DNA of 64,000 nucleotides from NCBI RefSeq assembly GCF_019059575.1, contig NW_024882981.1:95643-159642 (forward strand). The letters are read 5' to 3'. The position numbers were made by a program, and so were the translations under genes. This document shows positions 23,343 through 35,702 of this stretch, one piece after another. How positions within the stretch are numbered: the first letter of the stretch is position 1; the number at the start of each line of letters is the position of its first letter. The notes under the pieces were generated by a model that saw only the letters and a program-made list of their open reading frames with translations, had not been told where the DNA came from and ran no database searches. Origin of the DNA: Amphibalanus amphitrite (taxonomy: Eukaryota > Arthropoda > Thecostraca > Balanomorpha > Balanidae).

Positions 23343-24522
23343 TTAACCCGCGCCCCGTAGGGCTACCGGCGGACCCTACCACCCGTAGGGGGGGGGGGCC
23401 GTTTCGGCCCCCCCCTAAGATCTCGGAAAGTTACCGGCCGATTTTCAAAATTCAAACGGCGTTTGATAGCCCTACCCGGGAACTACCTTGTGACCAAATT
23501 TCATTGACCTAGGTCAAACCGATGACGTCACAGGTCAGGTCAAAGGTCAGATTTTCACCGTTCACAGGCAATTCAAGAAATGTGCTGTGAAATCGAGTAA
23601 ATTGGTAATTTATTGAAAACCATCGATGGTATATTGTTCGTCAAACACATACTTTGCTATCTGAGGTCACTGATACCACGTCAGGTCACAGCGAGGTCAG
23701 GTCACCGGGGGTCACAATATGAATGTGTCGTGTGATACATGTTTTATGGTCCATTTTACATGACAAATGCGATTATGTGGGTTAGGCAGCCTTTGGGGCC
23801 AGCCTAGGTCACGTTTTGGTGAAGGTCAGGTCAAGGTCAGGTCAAATTAGGTCAAATTTCAAAGTTGATATTTTTGCATAAAATGGGTATCCATTCGATG
23901 CAGCTCGTCACGGGGAGTCTAATGGTGGTCTTTGTTTTGCTCTACGAGTTCTAGAATTGCCAAAAATTTAGTTTGAAAATTTGACGTCATCATTTTTGAA
24001 CAGTTTTTTCGCTATAACTTGGCCAAAAAACGAGGTATCGATCTGAAATTTGGTATGTAGATAGAAGACGGTAGGTACTATCACACATATTCCGGTTTTT
24101 TCGAAACTCAAAAAACTTTTTGGATTTTTTGGCTAATATATCCAAAAAAATGCTTTTTTGATTTTTGGGGATCAAAACTCAAAAATTTCAAAAATCCGAG
24201 ATAGCAGTTTTGTAGCCCTGTCAATTCTACATCTTTTATGTCTTGATCATTTTTCTGTATCTTCAAAGCTGTAGGCCTGACAGGTCTTCTCGCGAAGGTC
24301 TTTTTTCGGTCGAAAATGACAGAACATGACGTCACTCTGACGTCATTTGTGGCCAACCTATCACAGCCTCTGGAAAAATTTTTGGTCACAATGTGTAGAA
24401 TTGATGCCCGGAGGGGTCCTGAAAGTTTGGTGGCGATATCTCCAGCCGTTTAGGAGATATCGACCGAAAAGGACAGGGGGGGGGCCGTTTCGGCCCCCCC
24501 CCCCCTACGGGGCGCGGGTTAA
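23343..24522. mobile_element. TTAA-flanked GC-tipped element, copy 3
   Basis: A 1180-bp element. The left tip is TTAACCCGCGCCCCGTAGGG, and the right tip is CCCTACGGGGCGCGGGTTAA. Each tip carries the same small hairpin (GGGGGGCCGTTTCGGCCCCC; 23390-23415 and 24477-24505). AGGTCA arrays occur at 23535-23550 and 23820-23860. The interior is closely related to 53022-54214. Confidence 0.85.
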
Positions 24523-26103
<1,581 letters not shown>

Positions 26104-26363
26104 CTGAGGCTGCACTCCGAGCATCTTGAGGCTGGGCGGCACGTTGAGGCCGCGCCGGTCGATGGACAGGTGGCCGAAGTCGGCCGAGTACTGGCGGCAC
26201 CAGATGCTCAGGTAGTCGATGTCAAACACCGTCTTGTCGCCGGGCAGAGTGAGCACCACCGTCTTGCGCTTGTAGCTCTTGAGCGGCTGCTGGCTGCCGT
26301 TCTCGTCCGGCACGATGAAGCCCGTGTTGGACGGGTTGCCCGTGCCCGCCCAGAAGTGCGCGT
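26104..26363 (-). CDS. Skeletor: Skeletor exon: second half of second DM13 domain
   Basis: A 260-nt exon, phase 1 in and phase 0 out, acceptor TTGTTCTCAG and donor CAG|GTGAGC. It encodes DAHFWAGTGNPSNTGFIV, PDENGSQQPLKSYKRKT, VVLTLPGDKTVFDIDYLSIW and CRQYSADFGHLSI, then LNVPPSLKMLGVQPQ. The F/YWxGxG, PDENG, LTLPG and WC motifs are the DM13 signature, and the trailing block is characteristic of Skeletor. This exon is the branch point: its phase-0 donor fits both the 22180-22782 terminal exon and the 12440-12539 DOMON exon. Residues about 182-268. Confidence 0.95.
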
Positions 26364-27489
26364 CTGAGAACAACGTTTGGGTGTCACGGGACTAGCGAAT
26401 GGTAAAAAGACATGCCGCCGAAAATGCCTACATGAAAAGCTGCCAACACAGCCGACATCGTCGCGTTCATGCAATCACTCAATAGCACAAGGCCGTTGCT
26501 ACGGAGTCGCGTCACAACTGGAGCAGTCTCCCAACTATTGCAGCTCGGCCGAAATGTGCCAAGGCCCTGCGCTGCCAGCCGTCTGGCTTCCCACGGCGCC
26601 TGTGTCGGCGGCCGCTCTACATTCAGATCAGTGACTGCGGCTCTGTCGATGGTTATCTAGCGTCACGCCACCCGTACGTTACCGGTAAATCATCGTCCAC
26701 GCGGGCCGGTCCGGTGTGTCGCGGCGTCGGCAGGTCGCCGGATCTGCTCCAGATCGGGCCGATCTAGATCGCAGTGCGTGCTACAGTTGAAGGAGTCCGT
26801 CGGTCGTGTTACCACTGGGGCGTCGGTCTGGAGAGCGCCGAGGAGCGCCCCCGTCGGCGGCGGCGCCCGCCCAGCCCGTCGGGTGGGTGACGCCGCTCCC
26901 GGCGTGACAGCCGAGCCGACACCGGTCGGGGTCGTGGGGTCAGCCACAGTGTGCATGCGTGTGAAGAGATGAGAAATGTGAAGGGTGAGATTGTCAGTTC
27001 AACAGAGTCTGTAATCAGAGCCGTCAGATTCAGCCATTCAGAAGAAAGTTGTTGAGTTCAGGGTAGGTGAGTAAGGAAAATACAGTAGATTATATAAATA
27101 AATGTATTCAAGAGAAGGTACAGAGATGTAGAACAAGAAGATCGTCTCACAGCAGTGGCATGCCGTCACCCAAACCAGCGCTGCAGTCTCTGTATCCGCC
27201 CCACACCGCAAAACATGGCGCCTTCGCTAACAGGCTGTATGGCACCACGCTGTCACCGCTGTCCGTGTGAGCCGTCGGCGCCGACAGTCGACGAGCGCGG
27301 CCGACGGCTGAGATCGCGGCACCACCGACCGGCGAGCGGTCCCCTGTCACGGCGCGGCCCGCCCCGGCCTTATGACACGCCGCTGTGCCAGAACAGGGCG
27401 CGTCGGCCGGTGCAGGTTACGACGCCACGCCAGAAACCTCGCCGCCTGGCGGCCCTTCTGCGAGCGGCCGTGGCGACCGGCCCACTCAC
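26364..27489 (-). other. Skeletor intron
   Basis: GC-rich intron between the two exons of the second DM13 domain. No repeat family or open frame with support was seen. Confidence 0.5.
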
Positions 27490-27658
27490 CTGGGCCCTCC
27501 CCGTCATAGGTGAAGTCCGGCACGAGCAGCGTCTGTGCGTCGACGGCGACCACGTCCGCGGAGGCTACGCCGTGCTCGCGCGTCACCATCCTGCCGAGCT
27601 TCTGCGGCCGCGGGTAGTCGGTGACCGGCCGCGGGAGGATGATGTTACCGAAATCCAC
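27490..27658 (-). CDS. Skeletor: Skeletor exon: first half of second DM13 domain
   Basis: A 169-nt exon (phase 0 in, phase 1 out), acceptor CCCTCCGCAG and donor CCAG|GTGAGT. It encodes VDFGNIILPRPVTDYPRPQ, then KLGRMVTREHGVASADVVAV and DAQTLLVPDFTYDGEGP. The HGV, VDAQT and FTYDGEGP blocks are DM13 hallmarks. The DFGN start continues the first DM13 domain's tail, as in insect Skeletor. The first codon is GTG (Val) inside the protein, not a start. Residues 126-181. Confidence 0.95.
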
Positions 27659-29030
27659 CTGCGGAGGGGTGGGCGCCGTCAGCTAGAGGAGCGGCGGTTA
27701 TCGTCAGCGGAGGGGCGGGCCCAGTCAGTGGGTGAGACACTCCTGTCATCGGGACGGGCGGGGTCAGCTATCTGGCCGGGTGCGGTCACGGTTAGCGTGT
27801 CTGGCTGGATCACCTTCGCATTGACCAAACAAGGACCTAAACGACAAGCACACCAAACTCGAACGGCGATGCCAGACGCATAAACAACTTCAGGACTGCC
27901 TTGGACGAGATAACGTCTCTCCTCTCATGGAGATCCTGTCATCCCTGTGGCCTTGTCCCAGTTGTGGGAAGACGCGGACCAGTGTCAGCGATGGACAGCG
28001 AGCTCTCGCCGCGACCTGACCCAGACCTCTGACGGTGTCAGCGGTAACACTTGAACCACGCCGCCGACGGCTGTCACACTATCAGATGACCCGGGCTTCT
28101 GTCAACCTCTTCAGGACGGTATAACTCGCGCTCCTGTCACCGTTTAGGTGTTGACATACTGAGATCTAACGTTGGTCCAGAGGTCAAGGCTAATATTTTT
28201 GTAAAATGCTGTACATTCACTCAACAAGGACCCAACTTCATATACGATTATTATTTAAGATGCTTGGATTTAATTCCGAATAAGCGGCACTTGTGAATGA
28301 CGAGAAATCATTAAATCGACTGATTATGTAAGGACATATTTGTGTCATGAGGTTATCGGTGGAGCCAACAAATAACTGAATGAAAATGCTTTAAAAAATA
28401 AAAACATTTTCATTTAGTTATTTGTTGGCTCCACTGATAACCTCATAATAATCAAATCGACTGATGTAAGCCTTCGAGGGAAATACGTTGCTGTTAACAC
28501 TTGAAATATTTAGCATTCGTCCTTTCATTTCATGTCAGAAGTTTGAGCATGCCGAGTTACGGTTCACCTCATTTGATCTCGCTTTATAACCTGAGCCATA
28601 GACCATCTATAGTGGTCTATGCTTGAACCTTGAAGCAAGCATGGTTCACACGGTACATGTTATTAAATTTTGTGCAGGAGCGTCGCTACACGTCTCTGTT
28701 CTAGAACCGTTTGCGAAATATGGTGACGTGGCAGGTTCGGTCGGTAATGACCAGGGCGTAATGACCAAGGCCGACCAGATTGTATCTGTCCGACATCCTT
28801 GTATCAGCCAATCTATTCTACACGAAGGTTACATCGTGTCAGACAGAATCTTCCTGGACCCTCGTCATTTGTTAATGACTCCATAACACACGTATGCACT
28901 CCCAACTAGGCACCAGGTAAAGCTCCAACGTCTCCGTGGCTGGAGCATAAACCACTAGGTATAGACCGCAGATATATAGTGGTCTATGGCTGGAGTAATC
29001 CCAATCACGGTCCGACCTGCCCTTACAGAA
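27659..29030 (-). other. Skeletor intron, contains a hairpin element
   Basis: Largely unique DNA. Besides the hairpin at 28347-28446, a motif TATAGTGGTCTATG occurs near 28609 and again at 28976, bounding about 375 bp that may be a small insertion. No gene is supported. Confidence 0.45.
28347..28446. repeat. Inverted repeat, 42-bp arms and short loop
   Basis: The left arm starts ATGAGGTTATC and the right arm ends with the reverse complement GATAACCTCAT. The arms are nearly identical over 42 bp with a 16-bp AT-rich loop (28389-28404). It lies in a Skeletor intron and is probably a small foldback or MITE remnant. Confidence 0.85.
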
Positions 29031-29180
<150 letters not shown>

Positions 29181-29198
29181 GCACGCATATGCACTCAC

Positions 29199-29307
29199 CG
29201 AGTAGGCCTTGCACCAGACGGACACCCACTGGACTTTGTCCATGGTGACGCCGTTCGGAAGCGTCAGCGTGATGTCCTTGTTGCGGTAAGCCTTCAGAGG
29301 CTCAGTT
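29199..29307 (-). CDS. Skeletor: Skeletor exon: end of first DM13 domain
   Basis: A 109-nt exon (phase 2 in, phase 0 out), acceptor CCTTTTTCAG and donor TCG|GTGAGT. It encodes (R)TEPLKAYRNKDITLTL, PNGVTMDKVQWVSVWC and KAYS. LTLP and SVWC are the closing DM13 motifs. The split codon AG|A gives Arg. The intron that follows opens with a long GA tract. Residues 89-125. Confidence 0.95.
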
Positions 29308-30018
29308 CTGAAAAAGGAACATCACAGTTGAGCTCGCCTCAGCTGGCAGAACGCTCGGGCGCTAAGCCGGATGGTATTAGTGAGCCAGTTTCAAGCCGTT
29401 TGACGCTCAGTTGTATGCTTATTACGTAAACAGTCTGTGGCCAATGCTGGTTTTGTCAAGGCCCTCCAATTGTGGCACAGAGATGTATCTCCTAATTACC
29501 TAGTCGGACGCTCCTAACCAGCAAAGCAGCCAATCGGAGCGGTGGTTCGAAGGCAGGCCACGAGCCTGATGACTGGCCATTGTTGGGCCCGGAACGGGAA
29601 GCGTTTGCAAGTTGATAAGAAGCAGAACGTATCGCCCAAGGATAGGAAGATTAATGATGAGTTATCAGATTAGACAGCACTGCAGAGCCTATTTATCAGA
29701 CATAGTCTATGCATGGTCAAAATATTAGACGGTAGACCGGTAGCCACGTTCAGTAAGTGTAGCGAAATAGCTTCGCAAATGATGCTTGGAATTTGTATTG
29801 TTTAGTATTGGCGACGGGAAGCATGGTTATTGGTTAACTTGGTGACCTTCCCATTTAAAAAGCAGTCGTTGGGCAGTGATTCACTTACTTAAACTTCAAA
29901 TAACTTTAACTACAGTGTGATTTTTATGACAAGCACGAAGCTGGGGGAGGATGCCTGGCTAGTGGCTGTAGAGTGTAGACCGACCCGGAGTCCCCGGTCG
30001 CGACGCCGTATGACTGAC
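29308..30018 (-). other. Skeletor intron
   Basis: A 711-bp intron inside the first DM13 domain. Nothing beyond splice signals was recognised. Confidence 0.55.
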
Positions 30019-30091
30019 CTGCCATTCTCGTCCGGCACCTTGTACCCGGAGTTGGACGGCCGGTTTCCCGATCCCACGTAGAAAAACGCGT
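30019..30091 (-). CDS. Skeletor: Skeletor exon: middle of first DM13 domain
   Basis: A small 73-nt exon, phase 1 in and phase 2 out, acceptor GACGTTTCAG and donor GGCAG|GTCAGT. It encodes (D)AFFYVGSGNRPSNSGYKV and PDENG(R), the FYVGxGxRPS and PDENG core of DM13. It is too short to find as an open frame but exact in phase with both neighbours. The same position in the second DM13 domain begins the 26104-26363 exon, so the two domains share an intron position after YDGxGP. Residues 65-88. Confidence 0.95.
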
Positions 30092-33000
30092 CTGAAACGT
30101 CGACAGACAGTGTGTCAGAGAGAGCTGGTGGGGACCGGAAGCGAGTTACCTAAGTGTGGAACTACCCAGCGCCGAGCCGGCCGAATGACGTCACACCTCG
30201 GCCAGTGCCGGCGCGGCGGCAGACTGGCCGAGATTGGCATGGTCTTAACTTGGCGAAGAGGCATCGGACGCCAAACTTCTGCTGCAGCTATTAATCACAT
30301 TTCATGTGTTTCTTCCATGTGTATGAGCTATCAAGTCCTTCGAATACCTAATGTGTAGGTGAGCGTACCTGCATTTAGCAGTGTGTGCTATGCTATGTGG
30401 ATGGGCACATCCGACAGTCGACACACTGCGCAATGGATTCCGATATTGCTTGGCTGATTCTGGCTTTGTGTCTTCGAACGAACCATTGAAAGGGAGGACG
30501 TCATTTTTAAAGGTTGTTAGGTGCACTCAAACGTTTTAAGATAAGCAACTGCTGATTTAATTTCTGGCGAGGGTTGGTGGAACGCTCTGTTTACAAATGA
30601 GTACCTATCTAACTACCTAGTACCTACCTGCAGTGGCAAATAACTGGGTCGCGGTCAATTAGGCATGATTCACGAAGTCCCTTATCTTTTATTAGACTTA
30701 TTAAGCCCAGTGTGCAACATTTGCGTCTTTTCGCGTTGTATCGGGTAGCGAATGAGAAAATCTGCATTCTGCTTCTTCTCCACAGCCCTCAATTCAAGAA
30801 ACCGTCCTTTTCCTTATCGCATCATTCCAGAACATAATTTTCAAACATGGGTATCTTTCCCACAAAAAAAAACTGAAGCAGTTTCCTTCGGCTCCAATGC
30901 GCCGCTCGCCCAGGGACACAGTGTTATATTCTCGGCGGTCCAGTCTGCATTCTGCAGCACACTCAAACTTGGCGGACCCCCAGCGCACGACTGAACGATT
31001 CGTATTGTTGTGAGTGACTGTGACAATTCACTGGTGGTTTCGGAATAATTAACAGGCGGCGCAGCCCAGTGCCTCTTACAATGAATTACAGTGGCGAATG
31101 CACTATTGCAGAGAAGAAATGGATTGAGCAGATGCCCAACCTCGCTGTATTATCAACTAAACATTAGGTACGCTTTACATTTTAATCAGGCAATCATGGA
31201 AACAAACGACTTGCGAGTTGCGACCCTTCCGCCTTACATAACTCGGCAGAATGCCCCTGAGTCGGCTAAACTACACTGCATCTCTTCAAACCCTAAATAT
31301 TTTACAATTTACCACTCAGCTATGCAACAGGCTTATAATTCACTGCTCAGGTCTCAATCCCTTTTTCCCTATCATCTTTTTGGCACCATCAATCGCCATC
31401 TGCGCTGCCCACTGTCCAGCAAATAATCCGGCCGTCTCCAGTTCTCTGGCAGGGGCTTCCAAACTCAAACGAACTCGCCGAAGTTTCGCCATTCAATGCG
31501 CAGGATCTGTACCATTGAGTTTGAGAGCCTCTGGGTTGGCTCGGCGCGCCTGCGCTGCGCCGTTGGTTCGGCCAAGTACGCGAGTGACGTCATGCTATAA
31601 GCGTCATCCCCCGACCAAAGTCACCAATCAGAGCCCTAGAATCGACTTGCAGTTCCACACTTAGGTAACTCGCGGACCGGAACACGTGCGACGGCCGGAC
31701 AGCAGCAGCAGCGGCCCGATCGTAGCAGTATAAACAGCGATCGGGTCACTGTTATTCGAGCATGACAGTATCCACAAATACAAACACCTTGGCATGAACA
31801 GTATTCGGTTCACGCCTTCCTAAGCCATTGTATGTAGGGTTCAGCCATTGAGCGGGTCCACGAGGCTTTAGACCGAATCTCGCTGTGAATATGTAGATAC
31901 GGAGACGCTCGCAAACGAGATCGAGTCACGACTATGATGTCCTGGACGGCTGGCTGTCGTGATATTTTACTTAGTCAATGATAAAGCAAGAGATTCCCCG
32001 TTTTCCAGTTAAATACCGAGACGATCTGATGACAAATGTGTGTATGATGAAACAGGATGAAAATGTACTATATATTTTATTAGAATTTAGGCCTATGATA
32101 GCGTCAAGTGACTCAATAACTGGTGCACCCTGAAATTATCATGATCATCTTTATCATACTATTAGGTATCATATGTCATTGTCATCTTTCATTTGTGTCG
32201 GGATAAGTGAAACTCTTACCTTTGCCTAACGTTCGTACGCTAAATATGAGAAGCGAAATTATCCGTTATTGAGCCACGATACAAGCCTTATCTATTTATT
32301 CGTGGACGCGGCAACAAATACCTTTCATGATGCTTCAGATTTCCAAGATTCTATCACACTATGTAGTTACTTCTGTGTTTGGTCACTTAATAGACTAGGT
32401 ATATGTCCATTTTTGTCCGTAGCGAAAATATTTACCTTTTCGTTCTTGGAAGTATGCATGAGGGCCAGTGCATCCTACTTTAATCACACTTCCTTGTTCC
32501 GTGGAAGCGGCTGGGCAAACGGTAAGGACAGCTCCAAAAGGGTCACAATCCTCCGCGGTGACCGTTTAAGCGGGCTGGTGCAGGGCGTCAGTGGTAACCT
32601 GTCCCACGGCCATGGTGCCTGTTCAATGGCGCAGATTGAGCTGCTACGGTGAACCAATCGGTGACCGACCCGGTCTAATGCCCACTCTTCCTTATACTCT
32701 CACATGGGCGCAAAATGACCTGGCCGTCGGCGCGCCCCTAACCCCCAACAAACAAACAAACAAACAAACTCTCACCCAACTCTTCCTTATGCTCACATTC
32801 CACAATACGGACGTGGTCTATAATAATCACAAGGGCCTGGCTCAACCAAGCAAACAGCAAAACAGCCAAGGCACGCGTCGACGTCTAAGTTAATGCAACT
32901 TGTCGTGCTGGACGAATGCCAGTCACCTTGTAATGGAATACCTGACGCTCCTCGATTCGGAGAACGCTTCCATTCAATTAGACTGACAGATACCTTCAAT

Positions 33001-33786
33001 GAACGGAATGCCAAAGAGTCTAGTGGTGCCTTATAGATCTTCTGAGATATGGTTAGTATTTTTCTCAAAACTGAGATGCGTTTGAAGTTTACGGCAAAGA
33101 TACCTACTTAAGAGCATGCAATGATGATGAAAAATATTTCGCTAATTTACAGACAAGACTGCAGATTTTAGAGTTAATTTTGTCAAAGAGCTGCCCAGCT
33201 AAAGAGCTAAAGGAAGCGTTTCAGAATCCCTACCGGACCAGGGGTTATTCTGCGGGCTGCTGGCGCAGTCGGCATCACAGTGGCTGGCCCTAGTTGTGCG
33301 ATCTTTTTGTCCGTGTTGTTTTCTTTTGGAGACGCGCTTTAACGTAATTTATCTTTTGTGCCGATCCACCACTGAATATTTTTGTTGCTTTGCGTCCGTT
33401 ACTCAAATAAAAAAACTGAACTGAACTAAAGCCGGAACAAAGTAAAAGAAATGTCACGTCTCATCCAAAAGACAGATTGACGACAAATTGTTAGATTCTT
33501 AAATAAAGGAGCATGGATCGAAGAGACGCATTTGAAGAAAAAAATGTCTATTAGAAAAATTCATGACCGTGAACCAAATAAACTTTGACCTGTGGCTTCT
33601 TTCCCAGACCATGTCAGTCCAGAATAATGATTCGACGTGTCAGCGCACACTGTGCGTTTTGAGACTTCTACGATTAGAGACGTGCCACCATTTAAAATGG
33701 CATTTATCCCATTGACTATGGTGGGTTTCTAGGCCACGCAAAAGCCAGGTTAAGGTAATTGACCTTAGATAACCTCGACTGGGAGG
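30092..33786 (-). other. Skeletor intron, mostly unique DNA
   Basis: No TIR element was recognised here. A TATAAA-like box at about 31728 in GC-rich surroundings was noted but has no gene after it. Confidence 0.4.
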
Positions 33787-34157
33787 CGATGTCGAACTGT
33801 TGGAGAGCCAGAGGATGCAGCGAGACAGAGCAGCTGCACAAAAGGTCGCCACAACCCCCGACTGGCTGCGAACACGCTTCAGGGACCCTCGGCTGGAGGT
33901 GAACCCATAGCGCGCACATTATCCGGACCTAACGCCCCTAGATTTCTTAATTTGGGGACATCTCAAGGTTCAAGTGTACCGAGTGAACAGGAAAGCCATC
34001 AGTACGCCGTTCGGGGCATGCGGCCGAAGTACCGTGCGGTGGCGGCATCAATTGAGGCAACGCGGCCTCGGAGTCGGGTCTTTGAGTCCGCGACGCGTCT
34101 TAGCAGTCTGCACGAACTGCGCTGTACGAACGGCTCGGAGCATTCAACACGGGCATA
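33787..34157 (+). pseudogene. Degenerate mariner/Tc1-type transposase fragment
   Basis: The plus-strand frame reads GDVELLESQRMQRDRAAAQ, then TPDWLRTRFRDPRLEVNP, a TAG stop, then AHYPDLTPLDFLIWGHLK and VQVYRVN. The PDLTPLDF-WG-LK-VY block is typical of the C-terminal catalytic part of mariner-like (IS630/Tc1/mariner superfamily) transposases, and QRDRAAAQ matches the position of the usual QQDGAPPH motif in decayed form. The fragment has an internal stop, no start and no inverted repeats that I could find, so it is a dead remnant. It is antisense to the surrounding Skeletor intron. Confidence 0.7.
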
Positions 34158-34360
34158 AGAGTGCCGTACTACAAGATAGCATGGAGTATTCTACCGTTTG
34201 GTGCTTTTTGCTTTTCTGGGGTTTATGCTTTATAGTTTTCAAAAAAAAAGATTAAGTTTTGATCAGCCTATTTTTTTTCGGAAGCTCCCGGTAGTTGAAG
34301 CTTCGGATGCAGTGTTGTTGGGGCGACGTCGTGAGTATTGGGGCCGTGTTATAAATGGTG

Positions 34361-34490
34361 ACTTACCGGGACCCTGTCCGTCGTAGTTGAAGTTGCGGAT
34401 GTAGAGCGTTGGGGCAATGTTATAAATAGTGACTTACCGGGACCCTGGCCGTCATAGTTGAAGTTGCGGATGTAGAGGGTGCGCGAGTCG
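34361..34490 (-). repeat. Tandem duplication of a Skeletor exon end and donor
   Basis: The end of the 34438-34578 exon, with donor CCCG|GTAAGT, is repeated 71 nt further on (donor at 34366). The copies share about 50 nt, including the codons for YIRNFNYDGQGP or close variants. Use of the distal donor would add 71 nt and shift the frame. Confidence 0.85.
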
Positions 34491-34578
34491 ACCGCGTACA
34501 CGGTGCCTCGAACGCCGTGCTCCAGGGTTTTGAAAGAGCCCAGCTCTTTGCCATAGTACTTCTGTGAAGAGGCCAGCC
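34438..34578 (-). CDS. Skeletor: Skeletor exon: start of first DM13 domain
   Basis: A 141-nt exon, phase 1 at both ends, acceptor GTGTTCGCAG and donor CCCG|GTAAGT. It encodes GLASSQKYYGKELGSFKTLE, HGVRGTVYAVDSRTLYIRNF and NYDGQGP. YYGK-LGSF, HGVxGxVYAVD and FNYDGxGP open the first DM13 domain in Skeletor proteins. It receives G from the signal-peptide exon and passes G to the 30019-30091 exon (GAC, Asp). The 9-kb intron before it holds several repeats. Residues 18-64. Confidence 0.95.
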
Positions 34579-35401
34579 CTGCGAACACAAAACAGCGCGT
34601 TGGTGAATGTTTACTTTTGCTCGATTACTGTGTAGATTGTAGATTCACAGCCACAGACAGGAAGGTAGTGTGCGGTGACTCAACACATCTAACTTACTAT
34701 TCCAACAGAATCCGTCTGTGAGTCTGTCTGTCTGTGTGTCCGCACGCCGTGTAGTAGGTTCAATTAACCTCGCCTACAGGGCAGACGGTACGGCGCAGGG
34801 GGCTGAAATTTGCACACCTTATAGGTGACAGAACGGGTCAGCGCCATTTCTAGGTTCCGACTCGCTGGGGTGCACGGTTCGCGCGTGGGGCGCGCTGGAA
34901 GAACGCCAATGAAATTTTGATCGGTTCTTATATCTTCATTGAGAGCCGGGGTCGACAATCTTTGTGGACTAAATGCATGCCGATCGGCGGCGGGTGCCTC
35001 GCATTGGCGGATGGGCAAGTTTTTAATTTGAATAAAAAGTGGCGAGAGAATGTGTTGATTTTCTTTCAATGGGAGCAGTTTGTGATACGAGTTTACAAAT
35101 GCACCGCGTTTGCCGCAATGCGTCACATTTATATCAGGGCGTCATTTTTGTCGCAAATCGCACAGTTTTGTCAAATATGGTCTGTTAAAGTTGCAATTTG
35201 GTGCAAAGATGCATGCTCAATCACCGGGTGAAAATGCGCCACGTTTGCCACAATGCGCCACATATGCCACAAAGCGTCATTTCCGACAAATACGATTAAG
35301 CGTAATAGAATGGCACGAATAGGGGCAGGGCTGGGAACACTTTAAGTCTGATATTTTAGTACTGATTGGATCCAATTATTCTGTGACCTGACATGACCCA
35401 G
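34579..35401 (-). other. Skeletor intron 1, end near exon 2
   Basis: No exon was recognised. The text near 34790-35330, with recurring ...TTTGCCACAATGCGCCAC-like phrases (35106, 35243 and 35258), looks like part of an unclassified diverged repeat. Confidence 0.4.
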
Positions 35402-35702
35402 CGGTGTTGGTAGGGTAAGGGGTAGGGGTAGGGTAGTGGTAGGGGTAGGGGTAGGGGTAGTGGTAGGAGTAGTAGTAGTAGGGGTAGGGGTAGTAGTAGG
35501 GGTAGTAGTAGGGGTAGTGGTAGGGTAGGGGTAGGAGTATGGGTAGGGGTAGTGGTAGGGGTAGGGGTAGTGGTAGGGGTAGTGGTAGGGGTAGGGGTAG
35601 TGGTAGGGGTAGGAGTATGGGTAGTAGTAGTGGTAGGGGTAGGGGTAGATGTAGTGGTAGGGGTAGGGGTAGGAGCAGTGGTAGTGGTAGGGGTAGTGGT
35701 GG
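35402..35702. repeat. Degenerate TAGGGG/TAGTGG hexamer array
   Basis: About 300 nt of GGGTAG-type hexamers with TAGTGG and TAGTAG variants. The plus strand is G-rich and could form quadruplexes in principle. The canonical arthropod telomere unit is TTAGG, so this is an interstitial simple repeat, not a telomere. Val-Gly and Leu-Pro open frames here are artefacts. Confidence 0.95.

Noticed and set aside
31720..31760. TATAAA at about 31728 followed by TCACTGTT
   Set aside because: No gene follows on the plus strand, and the site is inside a Skeletor intron; likely chance.
35402..35702. Telomere
   Set aside because: The unit is not TTAGG and the array is internal and degenerate.
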